64,000 nt of DNA from Jiangella alkaliphila (GTDB taxonomy: Bacteria; Actinomycetota; Actinomycetes; Jiangellales; Jiangellaceae): positions 6,356,001 through 6,420,000 of the forward strand of contig NZ_LT629791.1 of assembly GCF_900105925.1 (NCBI RefSeq), written 5' to 3'. The position numbers and the translations under genes were made by a program. Below, piece by piece: positions 1-9,328 of the stretch. A model generated the notes under the pieces. The model was given only the letters and a program-made list of their open reading frames with translations, made no database searches and was not told the DNA's origin. Within the stretch, counting starts at the first letter, position 1; each line of letters begins with the position of its first letter.

Positions 1-49
1 TGTCGGGCAGCCTGGCCACCTGAGACCTCACGCGAAGGGTCAGCACTGC

Positions 50-1156
50 ATGTCCATGAACCCCGCGCCCTCGACCTTCCCCAGGCTCCAGGCATCCGGG
101 CCCCCGCTCGAGCGGGGGCGCTCTTATGGGCGCCTGGCCCAGCGCCAGATCCACGGCTCGATCCAGGGATACGCCGCGGTCTTCCGGCACTATCAAGGAT
201 GGGATTGGAACCAGGTCCAGAGCAGGGCGACGGTCTTCATGCCGATCATCGAGGAGTTCTCCCCCGCGACAGCACAGGAGATCGTCGGGATCGCCGACGG
301 CGCCGGGGTCGAGGTCGCGGACATCCTCGCTCTGAACACCCGCAGCGAGATCATGTTCACGAGCGGGGATCCCGCGAACATCCCCACAGAGTGCACGTCG
401 TTCTGCCTGACTCCCGAGGTCACCGCGAGCAAGCGGCTGATCGCCGGACAGAACTGGGACTGGCTCCTGCATGCTCGCCAGACGTCGGTCGTCCTGGAGG
501 TACGCCGTGAGGACGGCCCCGACTTCATCACGCTTGTCGAGGCGGGTCTGCTCGCCAAGGTCGGCCTCAATCAGAGCGGCGTCGGCATCTGCACCAACAC
601 CTTGATCAGCAGCCATGCGGAAGGGAGACCTGCCGTCCCCTACCACGTCCTCCTGCGCTCGGTGCTCGACAGCGACTCAGGGGATGACGCGGCCAAGCGG
701 ATCATCGAGGCGTCCCGGGCGAACTCGGCCAACTATCTGATCGTCGACGACTCCGGGTTCTGCCAAGACCTCGAGACCACGCCCGTAGCCGGAGGCGTCG
801 AGCGACTCGGTCCTTCTGCCGGCGTCATCACCCATGCCAATCACTTCCTCAAGGCGGAGCTGACCGCGCGCGATGTCTACGTCGAGAGGAAGCGTCACAC
901 CCTCGATCGACTGCGCTCCATCGACCGCAGTCTGCGAACGGCAGGATCGCACTCACTCGACACGGTCAAGTCCGCGCTGACCGATCACAGCTTCGAACCG
1001 AACAGCGTCTGCCAGCACCCCAACATGGACCTGCCGGAACCCGAGCGGACCTGCACCGTTGCCGGCGCGATTCTCGACGTGACCGAACGGACGATGCACG
1101 TGGCGGCCGGGAATCCGTGCGAGGCCGACTGGAGGAGCTACGGGCTCGCACGGTGA
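50..1156 (+). CDS. C45 family peptidase / acyltransferase-like hydrolase
   Basis: A 368-residue protein of the peptidase C45 (isopenicillin-N/6-APA acyltransferase-like) family of N-terminal-nucleophile amidohydrolases. The family cuts or transfers acyl groups on amides and self-processes just before a cysteine. Here that residue is probably Cys115 in ECTSF, followed by the typical GQNWDW at about 133-138 and a C-terminal RTCTVAGAI/AAGNPC segment. There is no signal peptide, so it is probably cytosolic. An ATG two codons downstream is an alternative start; GAAGGG lies about 10 bases upstream. It precedes the GntR gene on the same strand and may serve the neighbouring catabolic operon. The substrate cannot be read from the sequence. 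Confidence 0.8.
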   Translation: MSMNPAPSTFPRLQASGPPLERGRSYGRLAQRQIHGSIQGYAAVFRHYQGWDWNQVQSRATVFMPIIEEFSPATAQEIVGIADGAGVEVADILALNTRSEIMFTSGDPANIPTECTSFCLTPEVTASKRLIAGQNWDWLLHARQTSVVLEVRREDGPDFITLVEAGLLAKVGLNQSGVGICTNTLISSHAEGRPAVPYHVLLRSVLDSDSGDDAAKRIIEASRANSANYLIVDDSGFCQDLETTPVAGGVERLGPSAGVITHANHFLKAELTARDVYVERKRHTLDRLRSIDRSLRTAGSHSLDTVKSALTDHSFEPNSVCQHPNMDLPEPERTCTVAGAILDVTERTMHVAAGNPCEADWRSYGLAR

Positions 1157-1185
1157 GCCGCGCCAGTCGACCGAGGCTACTTGCT

Positions 1186-1200
1186 GTCAGACGACCTGAC
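1186..1200. promoter_or_regulatory. inverted repeat upstream of the GntR gene
   Basis: GTCAG-ACGAC-CTGAC has perfect 5-bp arms and ends 15 bases before the GTG start of the GntR gene. FadR-type GntR proteins often bind short GT/AC-rich palindromes like this at their own promoter, so autoregulation is the natural reading. The site is short and could be chance. Confidence 0.35.
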
Positions 1201-1215
1201 GGGTAGCTTGCCATT

Positions 1216-1887
1216 GTGACGATCAGACCTGTGGAGCAACGGCGTGCCTCAGAGGTTGTGAGGAGCCAGCTCATCGATCTGATCGAGAGTGGCGAGTACG
1301 CCCTGAACGACCGGCTCCCCTCCGAGGCGGAGCTGGCCCAGTCGTTTTCCGTCAGTCGCTCCGTGATCCGCGAGGCGCTGCACAGCCTGAATGCGCTCGG
1401 CCTGACCAAGTCCTATGCGGGCAAGGGCACGTTCGTCGCGTCGAGGCAGCTCAGCTCCAAGCTGCTGATCGGACGCTATCTCCCGTCCCAGCTCAGCGAG
1501 GTGCGCAGGGCGCTGGAGGTTCCGTCGGCCCGTCTCGCGGCAGAGCGGCGGACGGAAGGCGACCTTCAGACACTCGAAGAACTGGTGCAGCGATTCGGCG
1601 CGACAACCGACGCCGCCAAGCGGGTGCAGGTCGACGCCGACTTCCACATCAGCATCGCGGGGGCCACCAACAACCCGCTCTTCCAACGGCTGATCGCTGA
1701 TCTACGCGCCGTGCTCCAGGAGCAGGCCTTGCGCCTCACCACCATCAAGGGCCGGCCCGGCCAGGCGCACAAGGAGCACATGGCCATCTACGCGGCCATC
1801 GCCGCCGGAGACGGGATGGCCGCCGCCCGCGCCATGGAGGCGCACCTCGACGCCGTCGAGGAGGGCCTCGGCCATCGCGAGAGCTGA
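1216..1887 (+). CDS. GntR/FadR-family transcriptional regulator (FCD domain)
   Basis: A 223-residue FadR-subfamily regulator. The winged helix-turn-helix covers about residues 9-75, with the signature LPSEAELA at 34-41 and SVSRSVIREAL after it. The FCD ligand domain follows, with candidate metal-binding residues in VDADFHI, the KEH segment and MEAHLD. Such proteins repress sugar-acid or amino-acid catabolic genes until a small carboxylate binds. The start is GTG with no strong Shine-Dalgarno. It converges with the oxidoreductase/ABC operon on the other strand and is its most likely regulator. Confidence 0.88.
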   Translation: MTIRPVEQRRASEVVRSQLIDLIESGEYALNDRLPSEAELAQSFSVSRSVIREALHSLNALGLTKSYAGKGTFVASRQLSSKLLIGRYLPSQLSEVRRALEVPSARLAAERRTEGDLQTLEELVQRFGATTDAAKRVQVDADFHISIAGATNNPLFQRLIADLRAVLQEQALRLTTIKGRPGQAHKEHMAIYAAIAAGDGMAAARAMEAHLDAVEEGLGHRES

Positions 1888-1928
1888 GCGTTCCGGTGCC
1901 GCTCGCAGGTCCAGCCCTGCGGGGGTAC

Positions 1929-2999
1929 TCACACCCCGGCCACGGCCCCACTGCTCAACGACGCATAGTAGGCGTCGATGATCTGCTGGACGTGAAGGGC
2001 GGATGCCGCCGACACGGCCCTCTTCAAGCCACGTCCCGACCGGAGGTGTGCCACAAAGTGTTCCGCTTCCGCGGCGTAGCTCGTCCGAGGCTCCACATCG
2101 CGCCGCCAGCCGGACAATCCGGCCGGCGCGGGGACTGACGACCAGCCGGCCAGTACGGTCCGTTCACTGGTCACCACCTGGTATCGGTCGTGGTAACAGG
2201 TCAGCGTGCCGGCGGTGCCGTGGAAGGAGTACTTCAGCGGAAGCGGCCCGACCTGACCCCACCGGGTGTCGACAGAGCCCAGCGCACCGCTCTCGAACTC
2301 CACCAGGGCAGCGGTGCCGTCCTCGATCCCCTCGGGCAGGTCGTCGTCGTCCCTCGCGCCGAAACCGACGACCCGGGCGGCCGGGCCGAGATAGTCGGTC
2401 AGCGTCGTCAGGAGGTAACCGGCCTGGTCGACGAAGGACCCGCCACCACCACGCTTCACGTCGGTCAGCCAGTCCGCGAACTCGGCCGACACTCCCATGG
2501 CCTGGAACCCCGCGTGCCCCGCCAGGCCGCGGGCGAACCGCACGCGACCGATCAGGCCGCCTCTGATCAGGTCACCGACCTCGTCGTACAGCGGATCGAA
2601 CGCGGTGTGGAACGCGCACATCACTGTTCCGCCGGTCGTCCGCACCGCGTCGGCGATGGTGGCCGCCTGCGTCCCGGTCGCCGCGAGCGGCTTGTCCTGA
2701 TAGACGGCGATCCCGCGCTCCAGCGCGGCGGGCACCACCTCGGTCTTGGCGGCGTTGTCGACACACACCAAGATCGCCTCGACGTCGGCGGAGTCGAAGA
2801 GGTCGGAGTGCGACTCGTACTCGGCGACACCGGGGATGGTGGCCGCCAGCCGCGTTCGCAACTGAGAGCGCGGCTCCGCGACTGCCACCAGCTGCACCCC
2901 GTCGACGTCGCGGAGTGCCTCGATCAGCGGCCACACATGGTCACTGATCAGGCCCACCACACCGAACCGAATCGGCGCGGAGCCCGCGGGATCAGCCAT
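1929..2999 (-). CDS. Gfo/Idh/MocA family NAD(P)-dependent oxidoreductase
   Basis: A 356-residue sugar-dehydrogenase-type protein. The N-terminal Rossmann fold starts RFGVVGLISDH, and the family EKP loop appears as QDKPLA at about residue 125, with Asp in place of Glu. These enzymes oxidise or epimerise sugars and inositols using NAD(P). The ATG at 2999 is chosen because it overlaps the upstream gene by 8 bases (ATGGCTGA), a translational-coupling arrangement; a longer frame to 3119 would run far into that gene. It is the last gene of a five-gene sugar-uptake operon. The exact substrate is unknown. Confidence 0.85.
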   Translation of the reverse strand: MADPAGSAPIRFGVVGLISDHVWPLIEALRDVDGVQLVAVAEPRSQLRTRLAATIPGVAEYESHSDLFDSADVEAILVCVDNAAKTEVVPAALERGIAVYQDKPLAATGTQAATIADAVRTTGGTVMCAFHTAFDPLYDEVGDLIRGGLIGRVRFARGLAGHAGFQAMGVSAEFADWLTDVKRGGGGSFVDQAGYLLTTLTDYLGPAARVVGFGARDDDDLPEGIEDGTAALVEFESGALGSVDTRWGQVGPLPLKYSFHGTAGTLTCYHDRYQVVTSERTVLAGWSSVPAPAGLSGWRRDVEPRTSYAAEAEHFVAHLRSGRGLKRAVSAASALHVQQIIDAYYASLSSGAVAGV

Positions 3000-4155
3000 G
3001 GACGAGCGCTTCTTCCTTGATGCTGGGATCGAACTTCGCCGGTTCGAACGTGGTGGTGAGCTCGATCGCCTGACCGGTCCGGCCGGCCTCCTCGGCCTTG
3101 AGCATGATCTCCAGTGCATGCCGGGCCTGGTCCAGCGTGAGCTCGTTCGGCCGGTCGCCTCGGACCACGTCGACCAGGTGCTCGACGATCAGTGCACGCT
3201 TCAGGTTGTCGACGTGGCGCTGCGCGAAGGCGAGGTCACCGATCTCCACGTCCCACCAGCCACGGACGCCGTGAGCGTGATCGACCCTGAAGACCTCGAG
3301 CTGCTTGCCGCCGGTCACGTTCAGGTTGTGCCACATGTTGAGGGTCCCCTCGCGGCCGAACACCTCCATCCGAGGCGACTTGGCGGCCCACACGTTGTAG
3401 GTGCCGTCGATGACACCGAAGAGCGAGTCACCGAAGTCGAGGAGCACCAGGTTGTTGTCGTTGGCCGTCACGGGAAACGTGAGTCCGCGATAGGGCCCGG
3501 CCGGGACGGTACGCGTGGCCTCGGTGATGCCGAAGAAACCGAACACGCGCTGCACCGGGCGGTTCAGGATGCCGATCATCTCGTGCATGCTGTACACGCC
3601 GATGTCGAACATCGGGCCGGAGCCCTTCTCGTAGAACCAGCTCGGATCGCTCGGCCAGGCGATACTGCCCGGGCCAGGCCCGGAGCTGCGGTGCCGCACG
3701 AAGCACAGCTGGCCCACGGTGTTGGCCGCCAGCAGCCGGCGAGCTTCCCGCCTGGTCGGATAGAGCATGTTCGGCGGCGCACAGACCACCGTGAGGTTCC
3801 TCGCCGCGGCCGCCTCCTCGAGCGCGTCGACCTCCTCGATGGTGACGCCCACCGGCTTCTCCGTCGTCAGGTGCTTGCCCGCCTCCAAGATCTTCAACGA
3901 CGTCTCGCCGTGGACCGGAATGGGGGTCAGATTCACCACGGCGTCGAATTCGCCATCGTCGAGCATGTCGTCGAGCGACGTGAACACCTTGGGAATGCCG
4001 AAGCGCTCCGCAGCTTCCTCGGCCTTCCGCTGGACCGGATCCGCCACGGCCGTCACCACTGCCTTGTCGGCGATGTGATGGAGATTGGGCAGCACGCCGT
4101 TGGGCTGAACCGCGATGTTTCCGGCTCCCAGCACAGCAAACTTCATCGGCTCCAT
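2992..4155 (-). CDS. Gfo/Idh/MocA family oxidoreductase
   Basis: A 387-residue NAD(P)-dependent dehydrogenase. The nucleotide-binding loop VLGAGNIAV lies at the N-terminus and the conserved lysine motif TTEKPVG near residue 105. The ATG at 4155 is preceded by AAGGAAG at good spacing, so the longer upstream frame is not used. It follows the MalG-type permease by 28 bases and overlaps the next dehydrogenase. Two such dehydrogenases behind one importer suggest stepwise oxidation/reduction of an imported sugar or cyclitol. The assignment rests on family motifs only. Confidence 0.87.
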   Translation of the reverse strand: MEPMKFAVLGAGNIAVQPNGVLPNLHHIADKAVVTAVADPVQRKAEEAAERFGIPKVFTSLDDMLDDGEFDAVVNLTPIPVHGETSLKILEAGKHLTTEKPVGVTIEEVDALEEAAAARNLTVVCAPPNMLYPTRREARRLLAANTVGQLCFVRHRSSGPGPGSIAWPSDPSWFYEKGSGPMFDIGVYSMHEMIGILNRPVQRVFGFFGITEATRTVPAGPYRGLTFPVTANDNNLVLLDFGDSLFGVIDGTYNVWAAKSPRMEVFGREGTLNMWHNLNVTGGKQLEVFRVDHAHGVRGWWDVEIGDLAFAQRHVDNLKRALIVEHLVDVVRGDRPNELTLDQARHALEIMLKAEEAGRTGQAIELTTTFEPAKFDPSIKEEALVHG

Positions 4156-4183
4156 GCTCAGTGTCTTCCTTTCGGCGAAATTG

Positions 4184-5053
4184 CTATCCCTTGATCGCAC
4201 CGACGGTGGCGCCGGAAGCGATATACCTGCGCACGATGATGAAAAAGATCATCACCGGGATCGCGAAAATCGTACTGGCGGTCATGATCCCGCCCCAGTC
4301 CGTGCCGTATTGGCTGGAGAACTGCTGGAGGGCTCCCGGCAAGGTCTTCATCGACTCGTCCTGCAGGAAGGTCATGGCGAGCAGGAGTTCGTTCCACGAG
4401 GTGATGAACGCGTAGATCGCGCTGACGGCGATCCCCGGTAGCGCCAAGGGCACGATGATGTGGTAAAGGATCTGCGCTCGATTGGCGCCGTCCACCATCG
4501 CCGCCTCGTCCAGGGAGATGGGAATTCCGGCGAGAAACCCCCGGATCAACCAGACGGCGAGCGCCAGGGCGAGCGCCGTATGCGCGATGATCACCCCCGA
4601 GTACGTGTTGAGCAGGCCGATCTCGCGATACACCGCGTACAGCGGGATCACCACCACGATCGCCGGCAGTAGCTGAACCACAAGGAGCGCGACGGTGATG
4701 GTCGTCTTGGCCGGAACGTGGAATCGTGACAGCGCATAGGCCGCCAACATCCCGCAGAAGGTGGCCAGGAACGTCGCACCGATGGCGATGATGAACGAGT
4801 TCAGAAACTGCTCACCGATCGCGCCCCTCAACAACGTCTCATAGCGCTCCAGAGTCGGGTTCGATGTCCAGAATTGCGGGGTGACCGTGAAGATCTCGGT
4901 CTCCGGCTTGAGCGAGGTCAGGATCATCCAATAGAACGGGAAGACACTGAACAGCCCGATGAGGATGGCGAAGGCACCGAGCAGCACCCGACGACCCCGG
5001 CGCGCGACTCTCGCCCGGTAGGGCAGGTGGGTCAACGGCGACGTCGCGGTCAT
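4184..5053 (-). CDS. carbohydrate ABC transporter permease (MalG type)
   Basis: A 289-residue inner-membrane permease with about six hydrophobic helices. The cytoplasmic EAA loop (EAAMVDGANRAQIL near residue 200) docks the ATPase. It pairs with the preceding MalF-type permease; the stop and start overlap as ATGA, so they are translated together. The CUT1 arrangement is binding protein, MalF, MalG. No ATPase gene is nearby, as is common in actinomycetes where one MsiK-like ATPase serves several importers. Confidence 0.93.
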   Translation of the reverse strand: MTATSPLTHLPYRARVARRGRRVLLGAFAILIGLFSVFPFYWMILTSLKPETEIFTVTPQFWTSNPTLERYETLLRGAIGEQFLNSFIIAIGATFLATFCGMLAAYALSRFHVPAKTTITVALLVVQLLPAIVVVIPLYAVYREIGLLNTYSGVIIAHTALALALAVWLIRGFLAGIPISLDEAAMVDGANRAQILYHIIVPLALPGIAVSAIYAFITSWNELLLAMTFLQDESMKTLPGALQQFSSQYGTDWGGIMTASTIFAIPVMIFFIIVRRYIASGATVGAIKG

Positions 5054-5967
5054 ACGGTCTCCTCTCGCTGCATTCGCACATAGAGGAAAGTGACCACGGC
5101 CAGTACCGAGAACGAGAGCATGGCCAGCGCCGAGCCCATCCCGCCGTCCAGGAAGGCGAATGCCTCGAGGTAGGTCAGCAGCGACAAGATCTCAGTCGAG
5201 TGGTTGGGCCCGCCCGGGGGAACCGTCATGACGAAGATGTGGTCGAACGCCTGGAACGCCTGGATGGTGGCCAAGACGAACAAGACCATGATCACCGGCC
5301 GCATGATCGGGATCTTGATTCGGGTCAGGATCTGGAACGGCGACGCGCCGTCGAGCTTCGCAGCCTCGTTGACGTCCTCGGGCACAGCCTTGAGAGCGGC
5401 CAGCAACGCGATGGCGAGGAACGGGATCTTCGCCCAGATAATGGCGATCGACACCACGATCAGGGCGGTCGGCCCGGAGCTGAACCAGCCGAACCCGTCG
5501 AACATGTCGAGTCCGAGCTTGCTGAGCACCCAGTTGACCACGCCGTACTGGCTGTCGAAAGCCCACTTCCACAGGATGGCAGCTGAGACCCTGGGCATCG
5601 CCCAAGGCAAGATCACCAGGATCGTCAAGAGCTTCATGCCGGGCAGGTTCGAGTTCAGGACGAGCGCGATGATCAAGGCGCCCACCATCGACCCGACGAC
5701 CGTCACGGCCGTGAGCATGATCGTACGAAGGAAGGCCGCTTGCGCGCCTGGGTCAGTGAACATCTCGACGTAGTTGTCGAAGCCGACCCAGGCGCCCGTT
5801 CGCAGTCCTCTGCCCTCATGCAGCGATATCCAGACGGTCTGGACCAGCGGGTACCCGATCACTCCCAAGATGCCGATGGCTGCGGGTGCCATGAGCAGCC
5901 ATGGAACGATCTTCAAATTCCGGTGGCCGGAACGACGCCGAGACGTCCGTGATGCCAGAAATGTCAT
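5050..5967 (-). CDS. carbohydrate ABC transporter permease (MalF type)
   Basis: A permease of 305 residues if started at the ATG at 5967, which has GGAG four bases before it. A GTG eight codons upstream (5991) is possible but lacks a ribosome site. It has a basic N-terminal tail, about six membrane helices and the EAA loop EAAKLDGASPFQIL. It forms the translocation channel with the MalG partner that overlaps its stop codon, and receives sugar from the lipoprotein encoded just upstream. Confidence 0.92.
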   Translation of the reverse strand: MTFLASRTSRRRSGHRNLKIVPWLLMAPAAIGILGVIGYPLVQTVWISLHEGRGLRTGAWVGFDNYVEMFTDPGAQAAFLRTIMLTAVTVVGSMVGALIIALVLNSNLPGMKLLTILVILPWAMPRVSAAILWKWAFDSQYGVVNWVLSKLGLDMFDGFGWFSSGPTALIVVSIAIIWAKIPFLAIALLAALKAVPEDVNEAAKLDGASPFQILTRIKIPIMRPVIMVLFVLATIQAFQAFDHIFVMTVPPGGPNHSTEILSLLTYLEAFAFLDGGMGSALAMLSFSVLAVVTFLYVRMQREETV

Positions 5968-6010
5968 GTCGCTCCGCTGACTCGCCGCCACGATGCCGGG
6001 CCGTCCACCG

Positions 6011-7291
6011 TCACTCGTCGAAGATCGAGTTCATCTCGGCGTTGAGATCGTCCATCGCGGTGTCCGCATCGAGCTGGCCGCCCATGATGGCCTGCATCGC
6101 GTTGATGATGGCTCCGCTGCCCTCGATCTCGCCCCATGCCGGATCCGCCGGCACGTAACGCGTGTGCCTGGCCTGATCGACGAACGGGCTGAGCAATTCG
6201 GTCGAGAAGGAACCCGTCGTCTGTTCCGCCTCCATGCCCTCCAGAGAGGCCGGCAGCATGCCGATGCTCGACGTGTACCCCACGACGTTCTCCGGCTCCA
6301 CCATGTGGTGCAGGAGCTCGGTGGCCTCCTCCTTGTACTCGCAGTCCTCGAAGATCACCAGGTTGCTTCCACCGGCGAACGTGTCGTTGTTGCCGCCAGG
6401 TCCCATGGGAAGCTCAGCCACGGCCAAGTGCTCCTCGAGCTCAGGCGCCTGGGCGATGACAGATTTGACCTGGAAACTGGCGAAGACACCCATGGCGATC
6501 TTGCCGAGGCTCAGGCTCTGGACCGCGTCCGCGCCCACCCAACTGGCCGACTCGGCCGGCGCGACGTTGTCGTCCCGGAGCAGGCTCCCGTAGAACTCGA
6601 ATGCCTCCTTGGCCTCCGGGCTGTCCATCGTCGCTTCCCAGGAATCGCCGTCCTGGACCGCGATCTCGCCGCCCCAGTTCCACACCAGCGGGAGGTAGTA
6701 CCAGATCTCGCCGCCGATGACGCCGAACCCGGCGATGCCTTCATCCGCGTTGTCCTCGGACAGCGTGATCGCGGCCGCCTTCACGTCCTCCCAGGTCTCC
6801 GGAACCTCGAGGCCGCTGGCATCCAGCAGGTCCGTGCGGTAGACGAACGCGCGGTTGGCCACGTTGTACGGATAGCCGTAGACCGCGCCGTCAAGCGTCG
6901 CGCTGTCCACCATGGAGCCGACGAACTGCTCTCGCGCCTCGTCTTCGCTGAGGTCCACCTCCGCCAGGGCACCCATCTGAGCGAATTCCGGCGTCCAGGT
7001 GTTGCCCAGCTGAGCCACGCATGGGGGCTCACCCCCGGCGACCGCGGTGACATACTGCTGGTGAGTGTCAGCGCCGCCGACGAACCTCAGGTTGACGCTC
7101 ATGCCCGGGTTGGCATCCTCGAAGCTCGACATCACATCGTTGATCTCACCCTGCAACTCGGTGCCCGGATCGTTGAACCATACGCTGAGCTCCCGTTCCT
7201 GTGTTCCAGCGTCGTCGTCCGCACCGCAACCGGCCAATGCCACGGTGGCACCGACGGCCAGGCACGCAACGCGTTGCCTCGATCGACCCAT
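6011..7291 (-). CDS. sugar ABC transporter substrate-binding lipoprotein
   Basis: A 426-residue family 1 extracellular solute-binding protein and first gene of the operon. The lipoprotein signal ends in the lipobox LAGC, after which the protein is anchored to the outer face of the membrane. The ATG at 7291 has a strong GGGAGGAAG site; an in-frame extension upstream lacks one. Segments such as ELSVWFNDPG and FAGGSNLVIF are typical of CUT1 binding proteins. The ligand is not predictable. The 148 bases upstream of its start must hold the operon promoter, but no convincing site was recognised there. Confidence 0.9.
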   Translation of the reverse strand: MGRSRQRVACLAVGATVALAGCGADDDAGTQERELSVWFNDPGTELQGEINDVMSSFEDANPGMSVNLRFVGGADTHQQYVTAVAGGEPPCVAQLGNTWTPEFAQMGALAEVDLSEDEAREQFVGSMVDSATLDGAVYGYPYNVANRAFVYRTDLLDASGLEVPETWEDVKAAAITLSEDNADEGIAGFGVIGGEIWYYLPLVWNWGGEIAVQDGDSWEATMDSPEAKEAFEFYGSLLRDDNVAPAESASWVGADAVQSLSLGKIAMGVFASFQVKSVIAQAPELEEHLAVAELPMGPGGNNDTFAGGSNLVIFEDCEYKEEATELLHHMVEPENVVGYTSSIGMLPASLEGMEAEQTTGSFSTELLSPFVDQARHTRYVPADPAWGEIEGSGAIINAMQAIMGGQLDADTAMDDLNAEMNSIFDE

Positions 7292-7440
7292 CGTCTTCCT
7301 CCCGTTGCCAGATCTGACCCAAGGTCCTTGCGCCTGAGCACCCAAGGCGCCGACTGCTACGCGGCTTCGCACGCACCGCGTCCGATACCCGGCGCTCGCC
7401 TGCCAGACCTGTTACCTGGCTGCCGGACAGGTTGTCATCT

Positions 7441-9309
7441 TCACAAGCGCGGAATGGCTTGGCAAGGGTGTCGACGTAAATACTTCGAACCGGTGGATTC
7501 AATCGGTCCGGTCAGGGCACTGCCGGTCCTCGGGTCAGACCGACCCTCACCTGGCCTGACCGTCGAGCCGGGCACCCGCAGGCCGTCCTCGTCGACCAGG
7601 TAGGTCGTATGTGCTCTCGTCATCGTGCTCGCGGGCTGAGCGTCGGCGGCGCCACAACGGAGGTACTCGCGCCAGCTCCACAGACAGCCGGAGCGGCCTC
7701 GCCGAGCGCCGTGATGGCTACGCCGAGAGTAGGTTGACGACCACTTTGGTGGCCGCGCCCCGCCGGGCCCGCCGACGTGGCGTGGGGTGCCGCGTGGAGC
7801 GAGCAGCGGCTGGACGCGCGCGAAGGCCGCCAGGGTGCCGACGAAGATGGCGAGCCGGCCGGCAGGATGCGCTGCTGACGGGGCTCGGCGGTGCGGAACC
7901 ACAGGGCGGCGGTGAACGGCCGGTCCGCCACGTCGATCGACGGGTCGTAGGGCAGCTCGACGTAGTCGCCGGCCAGCTCCAGCGCTTGGCCGAAGACGCC
8001 GCGTGCCCGGCGCGGGCTGCCGCTGACGACGGCGTGGTTCCCGGCGCCGGCCTCGTCGGGCGTGGTGGCCCGGCCGCGGGACGGGACGGTCGATGGTGGC
8101 CATCGGCACCCGGGCGAGACTGATGCGCTGGTGGTAGGTGAGCGGCGTCTCGTCGGACAGTCGCGGGCCATTCTCGTACAGGACGCCGAGCGTGTCGTCG
8201 TCGACCGTGGCGAGGTCGGAGTAGCCCGCCGGTCCGTCGTGGACGACCTGGCTGATCGCCCAGGTGGCGCCGGCGTCCAGGCTCGACCACAGGGTGAGCC
8301 GGTCACGCGACGACGGGTGCCAGGGCGCGGCGAAGACGATCCGCTCGCCGCGGTCGGTGCGGCGGTTCTGCCGGACCAGCGATCCCGAGACGATCGGGGT
8401 CTCGAGATCCGGCACGATCTCGAACGGCCCGTCCAGCGTCTGACCGCCATCGCTGCTGGTCGCGGCCGCGCGGTTGCCGGGTGCGGTGCCCTGGTGGTCG
8501 CGGGTGTTGAAGTAGACGGTGCCGTCGCCGAGCTCGACCACCGCGGTCTCGTTGGGGACGACGATGCCGTCGTCGTACGCGCCGAGCGCACCGCCGAGCC
8601 GCCAGGTCTCGCCGTGGTCGTCGCTGTAGACAGTGTGGATGCCGACGACGGCCGGCCGGTCCGCGGTGGCGGGCAGGATGTTGTGGTTGCCCGGCACGAG
8701 CAGGCGGCCGGCGTGCGTTCCGTGGGCCAGCTGGATGCCGTGCGTCGGCCCGCCCACGTAGTGGCGCATCTGCGGCAGCTTCACGTCGTCGGTGAGCTCC
8801 CGCCACGGCGACCAGGTGACGCCGTTGTCGTCGCTGTGGATGACGAACGGACGGGGCACGTCCTCGGGGCCGACGGTGCCGTCGACGATGTCCTGGTCGG
8901 TGACGTCGCCGCCGGTGCGGACGAAGAACAGGTGCAGCCGCCCCGTCGACCGGTCGAGCACGACGGACTGGTTGGCGATGCGGTGCGGCGGGTCGGCGGC
9001 CACCACGCGCAAGGCGCCCCAGGTGCGCCCGCCGTCGGCCGACCGCTCGAGGACGAGCTGGATGTGCCCGAAGTCCTCGGCGTTGTCGACGCGTCCCTGC
9101 GCGAACGCCAGCATCGACCCGTCGGCGGCGCGCACCAGCACGGGGATGCGGAAGGTGTGGAAGTCGTCGGTCTCACCGCGTTCGAACACGGTGGTCTCCT
9201 CGGCCCGGCGACTTGTCGCCGCCGCCGGCCGGCCGCCGAGGGTGAGCACCGAGGCCCCACCCACGACCCCGGCGGCCTTCAGCAGATCACATCGTCGTAT
9301 CCCGTCCAC
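7441..9309 (-). CDS. exported sialidase (GH33-like), C-terminal part frameshifted
   Basis: Begins with a twin-arginine export signal (RRCDLLKAAG) from a GTG with GAGGAG before it. The catalytic six-bladed propeller covers about residues 38-415: the FRIP motif near residue 54 and five Asp boxes (SADGGRTW, SDDNGVTW, SDDHGETW, SSDGGQTL, SLDAGATW). It should release sialic acids or related sugars outside the cell. After about position 8066 the frame becomes Arg/Pro-rich junk, while the true continuation (a LamG-like domain with GDYVELPYDPSIDV) sits in another frame. Removing one G near there would restore it. Further disruption follows near 7900. The catalytic domain is intact; the tail is not. 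It lies 19 bases behind a LacI gene. Confidence 0.78.
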   Translation of the reverse strand: MDGIRRCDLLKAAGVVGGASVLTLGGRPAAATSRRAEETTVFERGETDDFHTFRIPVLVRAADGSMLAFAQGRVDNAEDFGHIQLVLERSADGGRTWGALRVVAADPPHRIANQSVVLDRSTGRLHLFFVRTGGDVTDQDIVDGTVGPEDVPRPFVIHSDDNGVTWSPWRELTDDVKLPQMRHYVGGPTHGIQLAHGTHAGRLLVPGNHNILPATADRPAVVGIHTVYSDDHGETWRLGGALGAYDDGIVVPNETAVVELGDGTVYFNTRDHQGTAPGNRAAATSSDGGQTLDGPFEIVPDLETPIVSGSLVRQNRRTDRGERIVFAAPWHPSSRDRLTLWSSLDAGATWAISQVVHDGPAGYSDLATVDDDTLGVLYENGPRLSDETPLTYHQRISLARVPMATIDRPVPRPGHHARRGRRREPRRRQRQPAPGTRRLRPSAGAGRRLRRAALRPVDRRGGPAVHRRPVVPHRRAPSAAHPAGRLAIFVGTLAAFARVQPLLAPRGTPRHVGGPGGARPPKWSSTYSRRSHHGARRGRSGCLWSWREYLRCGAADAQPASTMTRAHTTYLVDEDGLRVPGSTVRPGEGRSDPRTGSALTGPIESTGSKYLRRHPCQAIPRL

Positions 9310-9328
9310 GATGGTCTCCTCACGAGGT

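Noticed and set aside
2998..4194. Long open frame opposite the Gfo/Idh/MocA gene
   Set aside because: Shadow of the real gene in GC-rich DNA; His/Arg-rich with no domain. The same applies to long frames opposite the sialidase, permease, cyclopropane-synthase and topoisomerase genes.
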